NCBI RefSeq assembly: GCF_051020975.1 | Contig: NW_027478169.1 | Coordinates: 8,928,001-8,992,000 of the forward strand | Source of the DNA: Osmia lignaria lignaria | Lineage: Eukaryota; Arthropoda; Insecta; Hymenoptera; Megachilidae | DNA length: 64,000 nucleotides | Reading direction: 5' to 3' | Part shown: piece after piece, positions 37,984 through 50,530 of the stretch | How positions within the stretch are numbered: the stretch's first letter is position 1 | How the letters are laid out: every line of letters begins with the position of its first letter | Program-made: the position numbers and the translations under genes | The notes under the pieces: generated by a model | Databases searched by the model: none | Seen by the model: only the letters and a program-made list of their open reading frames with translations | What the model was told of the DNA's origin: nothing

Positions 37984-40559
37984 AAACGAAGCGAGCTATG
38001 GCAAAATGTTAAGAGACCTTTTTTGTAGAGAATTATGTTTCCTACAATTTATGTTCTATGATATTTTTTGATCAGAAGCGTAGTTTTCGAGATATATCGA
38101 GATATTTAAAAGTTCCGAAGCCGCACCAACATAATAGAGATACAGAAACACCGTGGCCCCTTTCTTTGAGATAACTCTGCACTAGTGCGAGCCGCAAATG
38201 CCACTTCCAGCTTAGCTGTGCAGAAGAAGAACAACAAGAAGAAGAAATATCTCGAAATATGTCCGTCATGCCCCTTCCCTTGAGATAAATCTGCAAATAT
38301 CTCGGAAACGAAGCGAGCTATGGCAAAATGTTAAGAGACCTTTTTTGTAGAGAATTAAGTTTCCTACTTTTTATGTTCTATGATATTTTTTGATCAGATG
38401 CGTAGTTCTCGAGATATATCAAGATATTTAAAAGTTCCGAAGCCGCACCAACATAATAGAGATACAGAAACACCGTGGCCCCTTTCTTTGAGATAACGCT
38501 GCACTAGTGCGAGCCGCAAATGCCACTTCCAGCTTAGCTGTGCAGAAGAAGAACAACAAGAAGAAGAAATATCTCGAAATATGTCCGTCAGGCCCCTTCC
38601 CTTGAGATAAATCTGCAAATATCTCGGAAACGAAGCGAGCTATGGCAAAATGTTAAGAGACCTTTTTTGTAGAGAATTAAGTTTCCTACTTATTATGTTC
38701 TATGATATTTTTTGATCAGATGCGTAGTTCTCGAGATATATCAAGATATTTAAAAGTTCCGAAGCCGCACCAACAGAATAGAGATACAGAAACACCGTGG
38801 CTCCTTTCTTTGAGATAACTCTGCACTATTGCGAGCTGGAAATGCCACTTCCAGTTTAGCTGTGCAGAAGAAGAACAACAAGAAGAAGAAATATCTCGAA
38901 ATATGTCCGTTAGGCCCCTTCCCTTGAGATAAATCTGCAAATATCTCGGAAACGAAGCGAGCTATGGCAAAATGTTAAGAGACCTTTTTTGTAGAGAATT
39001 AAGTTTCCTACTTATTATGTTCTATGATATTTTTTGATCAGATGCGTAGTTCTCGAGATATATCAAGATATTTAAAAGTTCCGAAGCCGCACCAACAGAA
39101 TAGAGATACAGAAACACCGTGGCTCCTTTCTTTGAGATAACTCTGCACTATTGCGAGCTGGAAATGCCACTTCCAGTTTAGCTGTGCAGAAGAAGAACAA
39201 CAAGAAGAAGAAATATCTCGAAATATGTCCGTTAGGCCCCTTCCCTTGAGATAAACCTGCAAATATCTCGGAAACGAAGCGAGCTATGGCAAAATGTTAA
39301 GAAACCTTTTTTGTAGAGAATTAAGTTTCCTACTTTTTATGTTCTATGATATTTTTTGATCAGATGCGTAGTTCTCGAGATATATCAAGATATTTAAAAG
39401 TTCCGAAGCCGCACCAACATAATAGAGATACAGAAACACCGTGGCCCCTTTCTTTGAGATAACTCTGCACTAGTGCGAGCCGCAAATGCCACTTCCAGCT
39501 TAGCGGTGCAGAAGAAGAACAACAAGAAGAAGAAATATCTCGAAATATGTCCGTCAGGCCCCTTGCCTTGAGATAAATCTGCAAATATCTCGGAAACGAA
39601 GCGAGCTATGGCAAAATGTTAAGAGACCTTTTTTGTAGAGAATTATGTTTCCTACTCTTTATGTTCTATGATATTTTTTGATCAGACGCGTAGTTCTCGA
39701 GATATATCAAGATATTTAAAAGTTCCGAAGCCGCACCAACATAATAGAGATACAGAAACACCGTGGCCCCTTTCTTTGAGATAACTCTGCACTATTGCGA
39801 GCTGTAAATGCCACTTTCAGCTTAGCTGTTCAGAAGAAGAACAACAAGAAGAAGATATATCTCGAAATATGTCCGTCAGGCCCCTTCCCTTGAGATAAAT
39901 CTGCAAATATCTCGGAAACGAAGTGAGCTATGGCAAAATGTTAAGAGACCTTTTTTGTAGAGAATTAGGTTTCCTACTTTTTATGTTCTATGATATTTTT
40001 TGATCAGATGCGTAGTTCTCGAGATATATCAAGATATTTAAAAGTTCCGAAGCCGCACCAACATAATAGAGATACAGAAACACCGTGGCCCCTTTCTTTG
40101 AGATAACTCTGCACTATTGCGAGCTGCAAATGCCACTTCCAGCTTAGCTGTGCAGAAGAAGAACAACAAGAAGAAGAAATATCTCGAAATATGTCCGTCA
40201 GGCCCCTTCCCTTGAGATAAATCTGCAAATATCTCGGAAACGAAGAGAGCTATGGCAAAATGTTAAGAGACCTTTTTTGTAGAGAATTATGTTTCCTACA
40301 ATTTATGTTCTATGATATTTTTTGATCAGAACCGTAGTTTTCGAGATATATCGAGATATTTAAAAGTTCCGAAGCCGCACCAACATAATAGAGATACAGA
40401 AACACCGTGGCCCCTTTCTTTGAGATAACTTTGCACTATTGCGAGCTGTAAATGCCACTTTCAGCTTAGCTGTGCAGAAGAAGAACAACAAGAAGAAGAA
40501 ATATCTCGAAATATGTCCGTCAGGCCCCTTCCCTTGAGATATATCTGCAAATATCTCGG
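37984..40559. repeat. 8-monomer block, copy 1 (P/X/Y/Z lineage)
   Basis: 2576 bp. It includes a GTCATGCCCC monomer, a GATAACGCTGCAC monomer, two P-type monomers (the first with a normal AAATCTGC tail), X (TTAGCGGTGCAG), a Z with TTCAGAAGAAG and GAAGATATATC, an AAGTGAGC/AATTAGG monomer, and Z. Shared sequence appears to begin slightly earlier, from about 37436. Confidence 0.9.
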
Positions 40560-43135
40560 AAACGAAGCGAGCTATGGCAAAATGTTAAGAGACCTTTTTT
40601 GTAGAGAATTATGTTTCCTACAATTTATGTTCTATGATATTTTTTGATCAGAAGCGTAGTTTTCGAGATATATCGAGATATTTAAAAGTTCCGAAGCCGC
40701 ACCAACATAATAGAGATACAGAAACACCGTGGCCCCTTTCTTTGAGATAACTCTGCACTAGTGCGAGCCGCAAATGCCACTTCCAGCTTAGCTGTGCAGA
40801 AGAAGAACAACAAGAAGAAGAAATATCTCGAAATATGTCCGTCATGCCCCTTCCCTTGAGATAAATCTGCAAATATCTCGGAAACGAAGCGAGCTATGGC
40901 AAAATGTTAAGAGACCTTTTTTGTAGAGAATTAAGTTTCCTACTTTTTATGTTCTATGATATTTTTTGATCAGATGCGTAGTTCTCGAGATATATCAAGA
41001 TATTTAAAAGTTCCGAAGCCGCACCAACATAATAGAGATACAGAAACACCGTGGCCCCTTTCTTTGAGATAACGCTGCACTAGTGCGAGCCGCAAATGCC
41101 ACTTCCAGCTTAGCTGTGCAGAAGAAGAACAACAAGAAGAAGAAATATCTCGAAATATGTCCGTCAGGCCCCTTCCCTTGAGATAAATCTGCAAATATCT
41201 CGGAAACGAAGCGAGCTATGGCAAAATGTTAAGAGACCTTTTTTGTAGAGAATTAAGTTTCCTACTTATTATGTTCTATGATATTTTTTGATCAGATGCG
41301 TAGTTCTCGAGATATATCAAGATATTTAAAAGTTCCGAAGCCGCACCAACAGAATAGAGATACAGAAACACCGTGGCTCCTTTCTTTGAGATAACTCTGC
41401 ACTATTGCGAGCTGGAAATGCCACTTCCAGTTTAGCTGTGCAGAAGAAGAACAACAAGAAGAAGAAATATCTCGAAATATGTCCGTTAGGCCCCTTCCCT
41501 TGAGATAAATCTGCAAATATCTCGGAAACGAAGCGAGCTATGGCAAAATGTTAAGAGACCTTTTTTGTAGAGAATTAAGTTTCCTACTTATTATGTTCTA
41601 TGATATTTTTTGATCAGATGCGTAGTTCTCGAGATATATCAAGATATTTAAAAGTTCCGAAGCCGCACCAACAGAATAGAGATACAGAAACACCGTGGCT
41701 CCTTTCTTTGAGATAACTCTGCACTATTGCGAGCTGGAAATGCCACTTCCAGTTTAGCTGTGCAGAAGAAGAACAACAAGAAGAAGAAATATCTCGAAAT
41801 ATGTCCGTTAGGCCCCTTCCCTTGAGATAAACCTGCAAATATCTCGGAAACGAAGCGAGCTATGGCAAAATGTTAAGAAACCTTTTTTGTAGAGAATTAA
41901 GTTTCCTACTTTTTATGTTCTATGATATTTTTTGATCAGATGCGTAGTTCTCGAGATATATCAAGATATTTAAAAGTTCCGAAGCCGCACCAACATAATA
42001 GAGATACAGAAACACCGTGGCCCCTTTCTTTGAGATAACTCTGCACTAGTGCGAGCCGCAAATGCCACTTCCAGCTTAGCGGTGCAGAAGAAGAACAACA
42101 AGAAGAAGAAATATCTCGAAATATGTCCGTCAGGCCCCTTGCCTTGAGATAAATCTGCAAATATCTCGGAAACGAAGCGAGCTATGGCAAAATGTTAAGA
42201 GACCTTTTTTGTAGAGAATTATGTTTCCTACTCTTTATGTTCTATGATATTTTTTGATCAGACGCGTAGTTCTCGAGATATATCAAGATATTTAAAAGTT
42301 CCGAAGCCGCACCAACATAATAGAGATACAGAAACACCGTGGCCCCTTTCTTTGAGATAACTCTGCACTATTGCGAGCTGTAAATGCCACTTTCAGCTTA
42401 GCTGTTCAGAAGAAGAACAACAAGAAGAAGATATATCTCGAAATATGTCCGTCAGGCCCCTTCCCTTGAGATAAATCTGCAAATATCTCGGAAACGAAGT
42501 GAGCTATGGCAAAATGTTAAGAGACCTTTTTTGTAGAGAATTAGGTTTCCTACTTTTTATGTTCTATGATATTTTTTGATCAGATGCGTAGTTCTCGAGA
42601 TATATCAAGATATTTAAAAGTTCCGAAGCCGCACCAACATAATAGAGATACAGAAACACCGTGGCCCCCTTCTTTGAGATAACTCTGCACTATTGCGAGC
42701 AGCAAATGCCACTTCCAGCTTAGCTGTGCAGAAGAAGAACAACAAGAAGAAGAAATATCTCGAAATATGTCCGTTAGGCCCCTTCCCTTGAGATAAACCT
42801 GCAAATATCTCGGAAACGAAGTGAGCTATGGCAAAATGTTAAGAGACCTTTTTTGTAGAGAATTAAGTTTCCTACTTTTTATGTTCTATGATATTTTTTG
42901 ATCAGATGCGTAGTTCTCGAGATATATCAAGATATTTAAAAGTTCCGAAGCCGCACCAACATAATAGAGATACAGAAACACCGTGGCCCCCTTCTTTGAG
43001 ATAACTCTGCACTATTGCGAGCTGCAAATGCCACTTCCAGCTTAGCTGTGCAGAAGAAGAACAACAAGAAGAAGAAATATCTCGAAATATGTCCGTCAGG
43101 CCCCTTCCCTTGAGATAAATCTGCAAATATCTCGG
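40560..43135. repeat. 8-monomer block, copy 2; homology ends near 42665
   Basis: It repeats 37984-40559 at an offset of 2576 bp, including the rare AAGAAACC, TACTCTTTATG and AAGTGAGC variants. In the seventh monomer (42492-42813) the match stops between the core and GGCCCCCTTC at about 42665. From there it is R/C-like and leads toward the A-B-C-D lineage. Confidence 0.85.
42492..43135. repeat. Boundary monomers between the P/X/Y/Z and A-B-C-D lineages
   Basis: The first monomer is R-like (GGCCCCCTTC, GTTAGG, AAACCTGC) with a unique GCGAGCAGC and an AAGTGAGC tail. The second is C-like with an AAATCTGC tail and GCTAAGAGACCTTATTTG. They join two otherwise separate lineages. Confidence 0.7.
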
Positions 43136-43447
43136 AAACGAAGCGAGCTATGGCAAAATGCTAAGAGACCTTATTTGTAGAGAATTATGTTTCCTACAAT
43201 TTATGTTCTATGATATTTTTTGATCAGAAGCGTAGTTTTCGAGATATTTAAAAGTTCCGAAGCCGCACCAACATAATAGAGATACAGAAACACCGTGGCC
43301 CCTTTCTTTGAGATAACTGTGCACTAGTGCGAGCCGCAAATGCCACTTCCAGCTTAGCTGTGCAGAAGAAGAACAACAAGAAGAAGAAATATCTCGAAAT
43401 ATGTCCGTCAGGCCCCTTCCCTTGAGATAAATCTGCAAATATCTCGG
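43136..43447. repeat. A monomer, 312 bp, 10-bp box deleted
   Basis: The tandem CGAGATATAT-CGAGATATTT has collapsed to a single CGAGATATTT (43240-43249), a loss of exactly one 10-bp repeat. This is the largest length change in the window and fits slippage between adjacent boxes. Confidence 0.92.
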
Positions 43448-45057
43448 AAACGAAGCGAGCTATGGCAAAATGTTAAGAGACCGTTTTTGTAGAGAATTAA
43501 GTTTCCTACTTTTTATGTTCTATGATATTTTTTGATCAGATGCGTAGTTCTCGAGATATATCAAGATATTTAAAAGTTCCGAAGCCGCACCAACATAATA
43601 GAGATACAGAAACACCGTGGCCCCTTTCTTTGAGATAACTCTCCACTATTGCGAGCTGCAAATGCCACTTCCAGCTTAGCTGTGCAGAAGAAGAACAACA
43701 AGAATAAGAAATATCTCGAAATATGTCCGTCAGGCCCCTTCCCTTGAGATAAATCTGCAAATATCTCAGAAACGAAGAGAGCTATGGCAAAATGTTAAGA
43801 GACCTTTTCTGTAGAGAATTAAGTTTCCTACTTTTTATGTTCTATGATATTTTTTGATCAGATGCGTAGTTCTCGAGATATATCAAGATATTTAAAAGTT
43901 CCGAAGCCGCACCAACATAATAGAGATACAGAAACACCGTGGCCCCCTTCTTTGAGATAACTCTGCACTATTGCGAGCTGCAAATGCCACTTCCAGCTTA
44001 GCTGTGCAGAAGAAGAACAACAAGAAGAAGAAATATCTCGAAATATGTCCGTCAGGCCCCTTCCCTTGAGATATATCTGCAAATATCTCGGAAACGAAGC
44101 GAGCTATGGCAAAATGTTAAGAGACCTTTTTTGTAGAGAATTATGTTTCCTACAATTTATGTTCTATGATATTTTTTGATCAGAAGCGTAGTTTTCGAGA
44201 TATATCGAGATATTTAAAAGTTCCGAAGCCGCACCAACATAATAGAGATACAGAAACACCGTGGCCCCTTTCTTTGAGATAACTCTGCACTATTGCGACC
44301 TGTAAATGCCACTTCCAGCTTAGCTGTGCAGAAGAAGAACAACAAGAAGAAGACATATCTCGAAATATGTCCGTCAGGCCCCTTCCCTTGAGATATATCT
44401 GCAAATATCTCGGAAACGAAGCGAGCTATGGCAAAATGTTAAGAGACCTTTTTTGTAGAGAATTATGTTTCCTACAATTTATGTTCTATGATATTTTTTG
44501 ATCAGAAGCGTAGTTTTCGAGATATATCGACATATTTAAAAGTTCCGAAGCCGCACCAACATAATAGGGATACAGAAACACCGTGGCCCCTTTCTTTGAG
44601 ATAACTCTGCAGTATTGCGAGCTGTAAATGCCACTTCCAGCTTAGCTGTGCAGAAGAAGAACAACAAGAAGAAGAAATATCTCGAAATATGTCCGTCAGG
44701 CCCCTTCCCTTGAGATAAATCTGCAAATATCTCGGAAACGAAGAGAGCTATGGCAAAATGTTAAGAGACCTTTTGTGTAGAGAATTAAGTTTCCTAATTT
44801 TTATGTTCTATGATATTTTTTGATCTGATGCGTAGTTCTCGAGATATATCAAGATATTTAAAAGTTCCGAAGCCGCACCAACATAATAGAGATACAGAAA
44901 CACCGTGGCCCCTTTCTTTGAGATAACTCTGCACTATTGCGAGCTGTAAATGCCACTTCCAGCTTAGCTGTGCAGAAGAAGAACAACAAGAAGAAGAAAT
45001 ATCTCGAAATATGTCCGTCAGGCCCCTTCCCTTGAGATATATCTGCAAATATCTCGG

Positions 45058-45379
45058 AAACGAAGCGAGCTATGGCAAAATGTTAAGAGACCATTTTTGT
45101 AGAGAATTATGTTTCCTACAATTTATGTTCTATGATATTTTTTGATCAGAAGCGTAGTTTTCGAGATATATCGAGATATGTAAAAGTTCCGAAGCCGCAC
45201 CAACATAATAGAGATACAGAAACACCGTGGCCCCTTTCTTTGAGATAACTCTGCACTATTGCGAGCTGTAAATGCCACTTCCAGTTTAGCTGTGCAGAAG
45301 AAGAACAACAAGAAGAAGAAATATCTCGAAATATGTCCGTCAGGCCCCTTCCCTTGAGATAAATCTGCAAATATCTCGG
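45058..45379. repeat. Chimeric monomer, M front with A tail
   Basis: It has the M marks GATATGTAAAAG and CCAGTTTAGC (T at 45285), then GTCAGG (C at 45341) instead of GTTAGG, followed by the GACCGTTTTTG front of B. The A monomer of the M-A-B order has thereby been lost. Breakpoint at relative 228-284. Confidence 0.8.
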
Positions 45380-45701
45380 AAACGAAGCGAGCTATGGCAA
45401 AATGTTAAGAGACCGTTTTTGTAGAGAATTAAGTTTCCTACTTTTTATGTTCTATGATATTTTTTGATCAGATGCGTAGTTCTCGAGATATATCAAGATA
45501 TTTAAAAGTTCCGAAGCCGCACCAACATAATAGAGATACAGAAACACCGTAGCCCCTTTCTTTGAGATAACTCTGCACTATTGCGAGCTGCAAATGCCAC
45601 TTCCAGCTTAGCTGTGCAGAAGAAGAACAACAAGAAGAAGACATATCTCGAAATATGTCCGTCAGGCCCCTTCCCTTGAGATATATCTGCAAATATCTCG
45701 G
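45380..45701. repeat. Chimeric monomer, B front with D tail
   Basis: It has the B marks CCGTAGCCCC and GAGCTGC (to 45591), then the D mark GAAGACATATC (C at 45642) and GAGATATATC. The C monomer of B-C-D has been skipped. Breakpoint at relative 212-263. Confidence 0.8.
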
Positions 45702-46023
45702 AAACGAAGCGAGCTATGGCAAAATGTTAAGAGACCTTTTTTGTAGAGAATTATGTTTCCTACAATTTATGTTCTATGATATTTTTTGATCAGAAGCGTA
45801 GTTTTCGAGATATATCAAGATATTTAAAAGTTCCAAAGCCGCACCAACATAATAGAGATACAGAAACACCGTGGCCCCCTTCTTTGAGATAACTCTGCAC
45901 TATTGCGAGCTGCAAATGCCACTTCCAGCTTAGCTGTGCAGAAGAAGAACAACAAGAAGAAGAAATATCTCGAAATATGTCCGTCAGGCCCCTTCCCTTG
46001 AGATATATCTGCAAATATCTCGG
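45702..46023. repeat. Mosaic monomer, L-like front with C body
   Basis: It has the type-1 core GAAGCG/TTTTCGAG but type-2 ATCAAG, the L base in TTCCAAAGCC, and then C marks GGCCCCCTTC and GAGCTGC. It is followed by M. At least two switches are needed to explain it. Confidence 0.7.
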
Positions 46024-47633
46024 AAACGAAGCGAGCTATGGCAAAATGTTAAGAGACCATTTTTGTAGAGAATTATGTTTCCTACAATTTATGTTCTATG
46101 ATATTTTTTGATCAGAAGCGTAGTTTTCGAGATATATCGAGATATGTAAAAGTTCCGAAGCCGCACCAACATAATAGAGATACAGAAACACCGTGGCCCC
46201 TTTCTTTGAGATAACTCTGCACTATTGCGAGCTGTAAATGCCACTTCCAGTTTAGCTGTGCAGAAGAAGAACAACAAGAAGAAGAAATATCTCGAAATAT
46301 GTCCGTTAGGCCCCTTCCCTTGAGATAAATCTGCAAATATCTCGGAAACGAAGCGAGCTATGGCAAAATGTTAAGAGACATTATTTGTAGAGAATTATGT
46401 TTCCTACAATTTATGTTCTATGATATTTTTTGATCAGAAGCGTAGTTTTCGAGATATATCGAGATATTTAAAAGTTCCGAAGCCGCACCAACATAATAGA
46501 GATACAGAAACACCGTGGCCCCTTTCTTTGAGATAACTGTGCACTAGTGCGAGCCGCAAATGCCACTTCCAGCTTAGCTGTGCAGAAGAAGAACAACAAG
46601 AAGAAGAAATATCTCGAAATATGTCCGTCAGGCCCCTTCCCTTGAGATAAATCTGCAAATATCTCGGAAACGAAGCGAGCTATGGCAAAATGTTAAGAGA
46701 CCGTTTTTGTAGAGAATTAAGTTTCCTACTTTTTATGTTCTATGATATTTTTTGATCAGATGCGTAGTTCTCGAGATATATCAAGATATTTAAAAGTTCC
46801 GAAGCCGCACCAACATAATAGAGATACAGAAACACCGTAGCCCCTTTCTTTGAGATAACTCTGCACTATTGCGAGCTGCAAATGCCACTTCCAGCTTAGC
46901 TCTGCAGAAGAAGAACAACAAGAATAAGAAATATCTCGAAATATGTCCGTCAGGCCCCTTCCCTTGAGATAAATCTGCAAATATCTCAGAAACGAAGAGA
47001 GCTATGGCAAAATGTTAAGAGACCTTTTCTGTAGAGAATTAAGTTTCCTACTTTTTATGTTCTATGATATTTTTTGATCAGATGCGTAGTTCTCGAGATA
47101 TATCAAGATATTTAAAAGTTCCGAAGCCGCACCAACATAATAGAGATACAGAAACACCGTGGCCCCCTTCTTTGAGATAACTCTGCACTATTGCGAGCTG
47201 CAAATGCCACTTCCAGCTTAGCTGTGCAGAAGAAGAACAACAAGAAGAAGAAATATCTCGAAATATGTCCGTCAGGCCCCTTCCCTTGAGATATATCTGC
47301 AAATATCTCGGAAACGAAGCGAGCTATGGCAAAATGTTAAGAGACCTTTTTTGTAGAGAATTATGTTTCCTACAATTTATGTTCTATGATATTTTTTGAT
47401 CAGAAGCGTAGTTTTCGAGATATATCGAGATATTTAAAAGTTCCGAAGCCGCACCAACATAATAGAGATACAGAAACACCGTGGCCCCTTTCTTTGAGAT
47501 AACTCTGCACTATTGCGACCTGTAAATGCCACTTCCAGCTTAGCTGTGCAGAAGAAGAACAACAAGAAGAAGACATATCTCGAAATATGTCCGTCAGGCC
47601 CCTTCCCTTGAGATATATCTGCAAATATCTCGG
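46024..47633. repeat. M A B C D segment, copy 1
   Basis: Matches 51819-53428 at an offset of 5795 bp. The rare CTTAGCTCTGCAG in B and the rare AAGCGTGC that follows D (47641 and 53436) are shared, so the two segments descend from one another rather than from a common consensus. Confidence 0.88.
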
Positions 47634-47955
47634 AAACGAAGCGTGCTATGGCAAAATGTTAAGAGACCTTTTTTGTAGAGAATTATGTTTCCTACAATTT
47701 ATGTTCTATGATATTTTTTGATCAGAAGCGTAGTTTTCGAGATATATCGAGATATTTAAAAGTTCCAAAGCCGCACCAACATAATAGAGATACAGAAACA
47801 CCGTGGCCCCTTTCTTTGAGATAACTCTGCACTATTGCGAGCTGCAAATGCCACTTCCAGCTTAGCTGTGCAGAGGAAGAACAACAAGAAGAAGAAATAT
47901 CTCGAAATATGTCCGTCAGGCCCCTTCCCTTGAGATATATCTGCAAATATCTCGG
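47634..47955. repeat. Chimeric monomer, L front with C-type tail
   Basis: The L marks TTCCAAAGCC and CAGAGGAAG (G at 47875) are present. The CCAGTTCC tail of L is replaced by the ordinary CCCCTTCCC and GAGATATATC. The next front is GACCATTTTTG, as before M. Breakpoint at relative 242-290. Confidence 0.8.
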
Positions 47956-48277
47956 AAACGAAGCGAGCTATGGCAAAATGTTAAGAGACCATTTTTGTAG
48001 AGAATTATGTTTCCTACAATTTATGTTCTATGATATTTTTTGATCAGAAGCGTAGTTTTCGAGATATATCGAGATATGTAAAAGTTCCGAAGCCGCACCA
48101 ACATAATAGAGATACAGAAACACCGTGGCCCCTTTCTTTGAGATAACTCTGCACTATTGCGAGCTGTAAATGCCACTTCCAGTTTAGCTGTGCAGAAGAA
48201 GAACAACAAGAAGAAGAAATATCTCGAAATATGTCCGTCAGGCCCCTTCCCTTGAGATAAATCTGCAAATATCTCGG
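47956..48277. repeat. Chimeric monomer, M front with A tail (second example)
   Basis: Same structure as 45058-45379: the M base T at 48183 is followed by GTCAGG (C at 48239) and a B monomer. Breakpoint at relative 228-284. The two examples may share one origin or be independent. Confidence 0.8.
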
Positions 48278-50208
48278 AAACGAAGCGAGCTATGGCAAAA
48301 TGTTAAGAGACCGTTTTTGTAGAGAATTAAGTTTCCTACTTTTTATGTTCTATGATATTTTTTGATCAGATGCGTAGTTCTCGAGATATATCAAGATATT
48401 TAAAAGTTCCGAAGCCGCACCAACATAATAGAGATACAGAAACACCGTAGCCCCTTTCTTTGAGATAACTCTGCACTATTGCGAGCTGCAAATGCCACTT
48501 CCAGCTTAGCTCTGCAGAAGAAGAACAACAAGAATAAGAAATATCTCGAAATATGTCCGTCAGGCCCCTTCCCTTGAGATAAATCTGCAAATATCTCAGA
48601 AACGAAGAGAGCTATGGCAAAATGTTAAGAGACCTTTTCTGTAGAGAATTAAGTTTCCTACTTTTTATGTTCTATGATATTTTTTGATCAGATGCGTAGT
48701 TCTCGAGATATATCAAGATATTTAAAAGTTCCGAAGCCGCACCAACATAATAGAGATACAGAAACACCGTGGCCCCCTTCTTTGAGATAACTCTGCACTA
48801 TTGCGAGCTGCAAATGCCACTTCCAGCTTAGCTGTGCAGAAGAAGAACAACAAGAAGAAGAAATATCTCGAAATATGTCCGTCAGGCCCCTTCCCTTGAG
48901 ATATATCTGCAAATATCTCGGAAACGAAGCGAGCTATGGCAAAATGTTAAGAGACCTTTTTTGTAGACAATTATGTTTCCTACAATTTATGTTCTATGAT
49001 ATTTTTTGATCAGAAGCGTAGTTTTCGAGATATATCGAGATATTTAAAAGTTCCGAAGCCGCACCAACATAATAGAGATACAGAAACACCGTGGCCCCTT
49101 TCTTTGAGATAACTCTGCACTATTGCGACCTGTAAATGCCACTTCCAGCTTAGCTGTGCAGAAGAAGAACAACAAGAAGAAGACATATCTCGAAATATGT
49201 CCGTCAGGCCCCTTCCCTTGAGATATATCTGCAAATATCTCGGAAACGAAGCGAGCTATGGCAAAATGTTAAGAGACCTTTTTTGTAGAGAATTATGTTT
49301 CCTACAATTTATGTTCTATGATATTTTTTGATCAGAAGCGTAGTTTTCGAGATATATCGAGATATTTAAAAGTTCCAAAGCCGCACCAACATAATAGAGA
49401 TACAGAAACACCGTGGCCCCTTTCTTTGAGATAACTCTGCACTATTGCGAGCTGCAAATGCCACTTCCAGCTTAGCTGTGCAGAGGAAGAACAACAAGAA
49501 GAAGAAATATATCGAAATATGTCCGTCAGGCCAGTTCCTTTGAGCTGAATCTGCAAATATCTCGGAAACGAAGCGAGCTATGGCAAAATGTTAAGAGACG
49601 TTTTTTGTAGAGAATTATGTTTCCTACAATTTATGTTCTATGATATTTTTTGATCAGAAGCGTAGTTTTCGAGATATATCGACATATTTAAAAGTTCCGA
49701 AGCCGCACCAACATAATAGGGATACAGAAACACCGTGGCCCCTTTCTTTGAGATAACTCTGCAGTATTGCGAGCTGTAAATGCCACTTCCAGCTAACTGT
49801 GCAGAAGAAGAACAACAAGAAGAAGAAATATCTCGAAATATGTCCGTCAGGCCCCTTCCCTTGAGATAAATCTGCAAATATCTCGGAAACGAAGAGAGCT
49901 ATGGCAAAATGTTAAGAGACCTTTTGTGTAGAGAATTAAGTTTCCTACTTTTTATGTTCTATGATATTTTTTGATCTGATGCGTAGTTCTCGAGATATAT
50001 CAAGATATTTAAAAGTTCCGAAGCCGCACCAACATAATAGAGATACAGAAACACCGTGGCCCCTTTCTTTGAGATAACTCTGCACTATTGCGAGCTGTAA
50101 ATGCCACTTCCAGCTTAGCTGTGCAGGAGAAGAACAACAAGAAGAAGAAATATCTCGAAATATGTCCGTCAGGCCCCTTCCCTTGAGATATATCTGCAAA
50201 TATCTCGG
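48278..50208. repeat. B C D L G E segment, copy 1
   Basis: Matches 52463-54393 at an offset of 4185 bp. Both have the L variant GAAATATATCG, the 1-bp-deleted G with CCAGCTAACTG, and the E variant TGCAGGAGAAG. The tails differ: this copy ends AAACCAAGCG and leads to M. Confidence 0.88.
49566..49886. repeat. G monomer, 321 bp, deletion near the CAGCTTAGCTG palindrome
   Basis: CCAGCTTAGCTG has become CCAGCTAACTG: one base is lost and the palindrome is broken. The same change occurs at 53751-54071. Confidence 0.9.
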
Positions 50209-50530
50209 AAACCAAGCGAGCTATGGCAAAATGTTAAGAGACCTTTTTTGTAGAGAATTATGTTTCCTACAATTTATGTTCTATGATATTTTTTGATCAG
50301 AAGCGTAGTTTTCGAGATATATCGAGATATGCAAAAGTTCCGAAGCCGCACCAACATAATAGAGATACAGAAACACCGTGGCCCCTTTCTTTGAGATAAC
50401 TCTGCACTATTGCGAGCTGTAAATGCCACTTCCAGTTTAGCTGTGCAGAAGAAGAACAACAAGAAGAAGAAATATCTCGAAATATGTCCGTTAGGCCCCT
50501 TCCCTTGAGATAAATCTGCAAATATCTCGG

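Larger units (their letters stand above)
28324..42491. repeat. Subregion of the P/X/Y/Z lineage (44 monomers)
   Basis: It is dominated by P (CAACAGAATAG), X (CCCCTTGCCTTG tail), monomers with GATCAGACGCG, and Z (CCACTTTCAGC). X, Y and Z marks are absent from the rest of the window. Ten Z monomers (29612, 29934, 30578, 34442, 35408, 36374, 37662, 39594, 40238, 42170) share the C-to-T change. D, E, G, H, K, L and M are missing here. This looks like a locally homogenised block. Confidence 0.85.
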
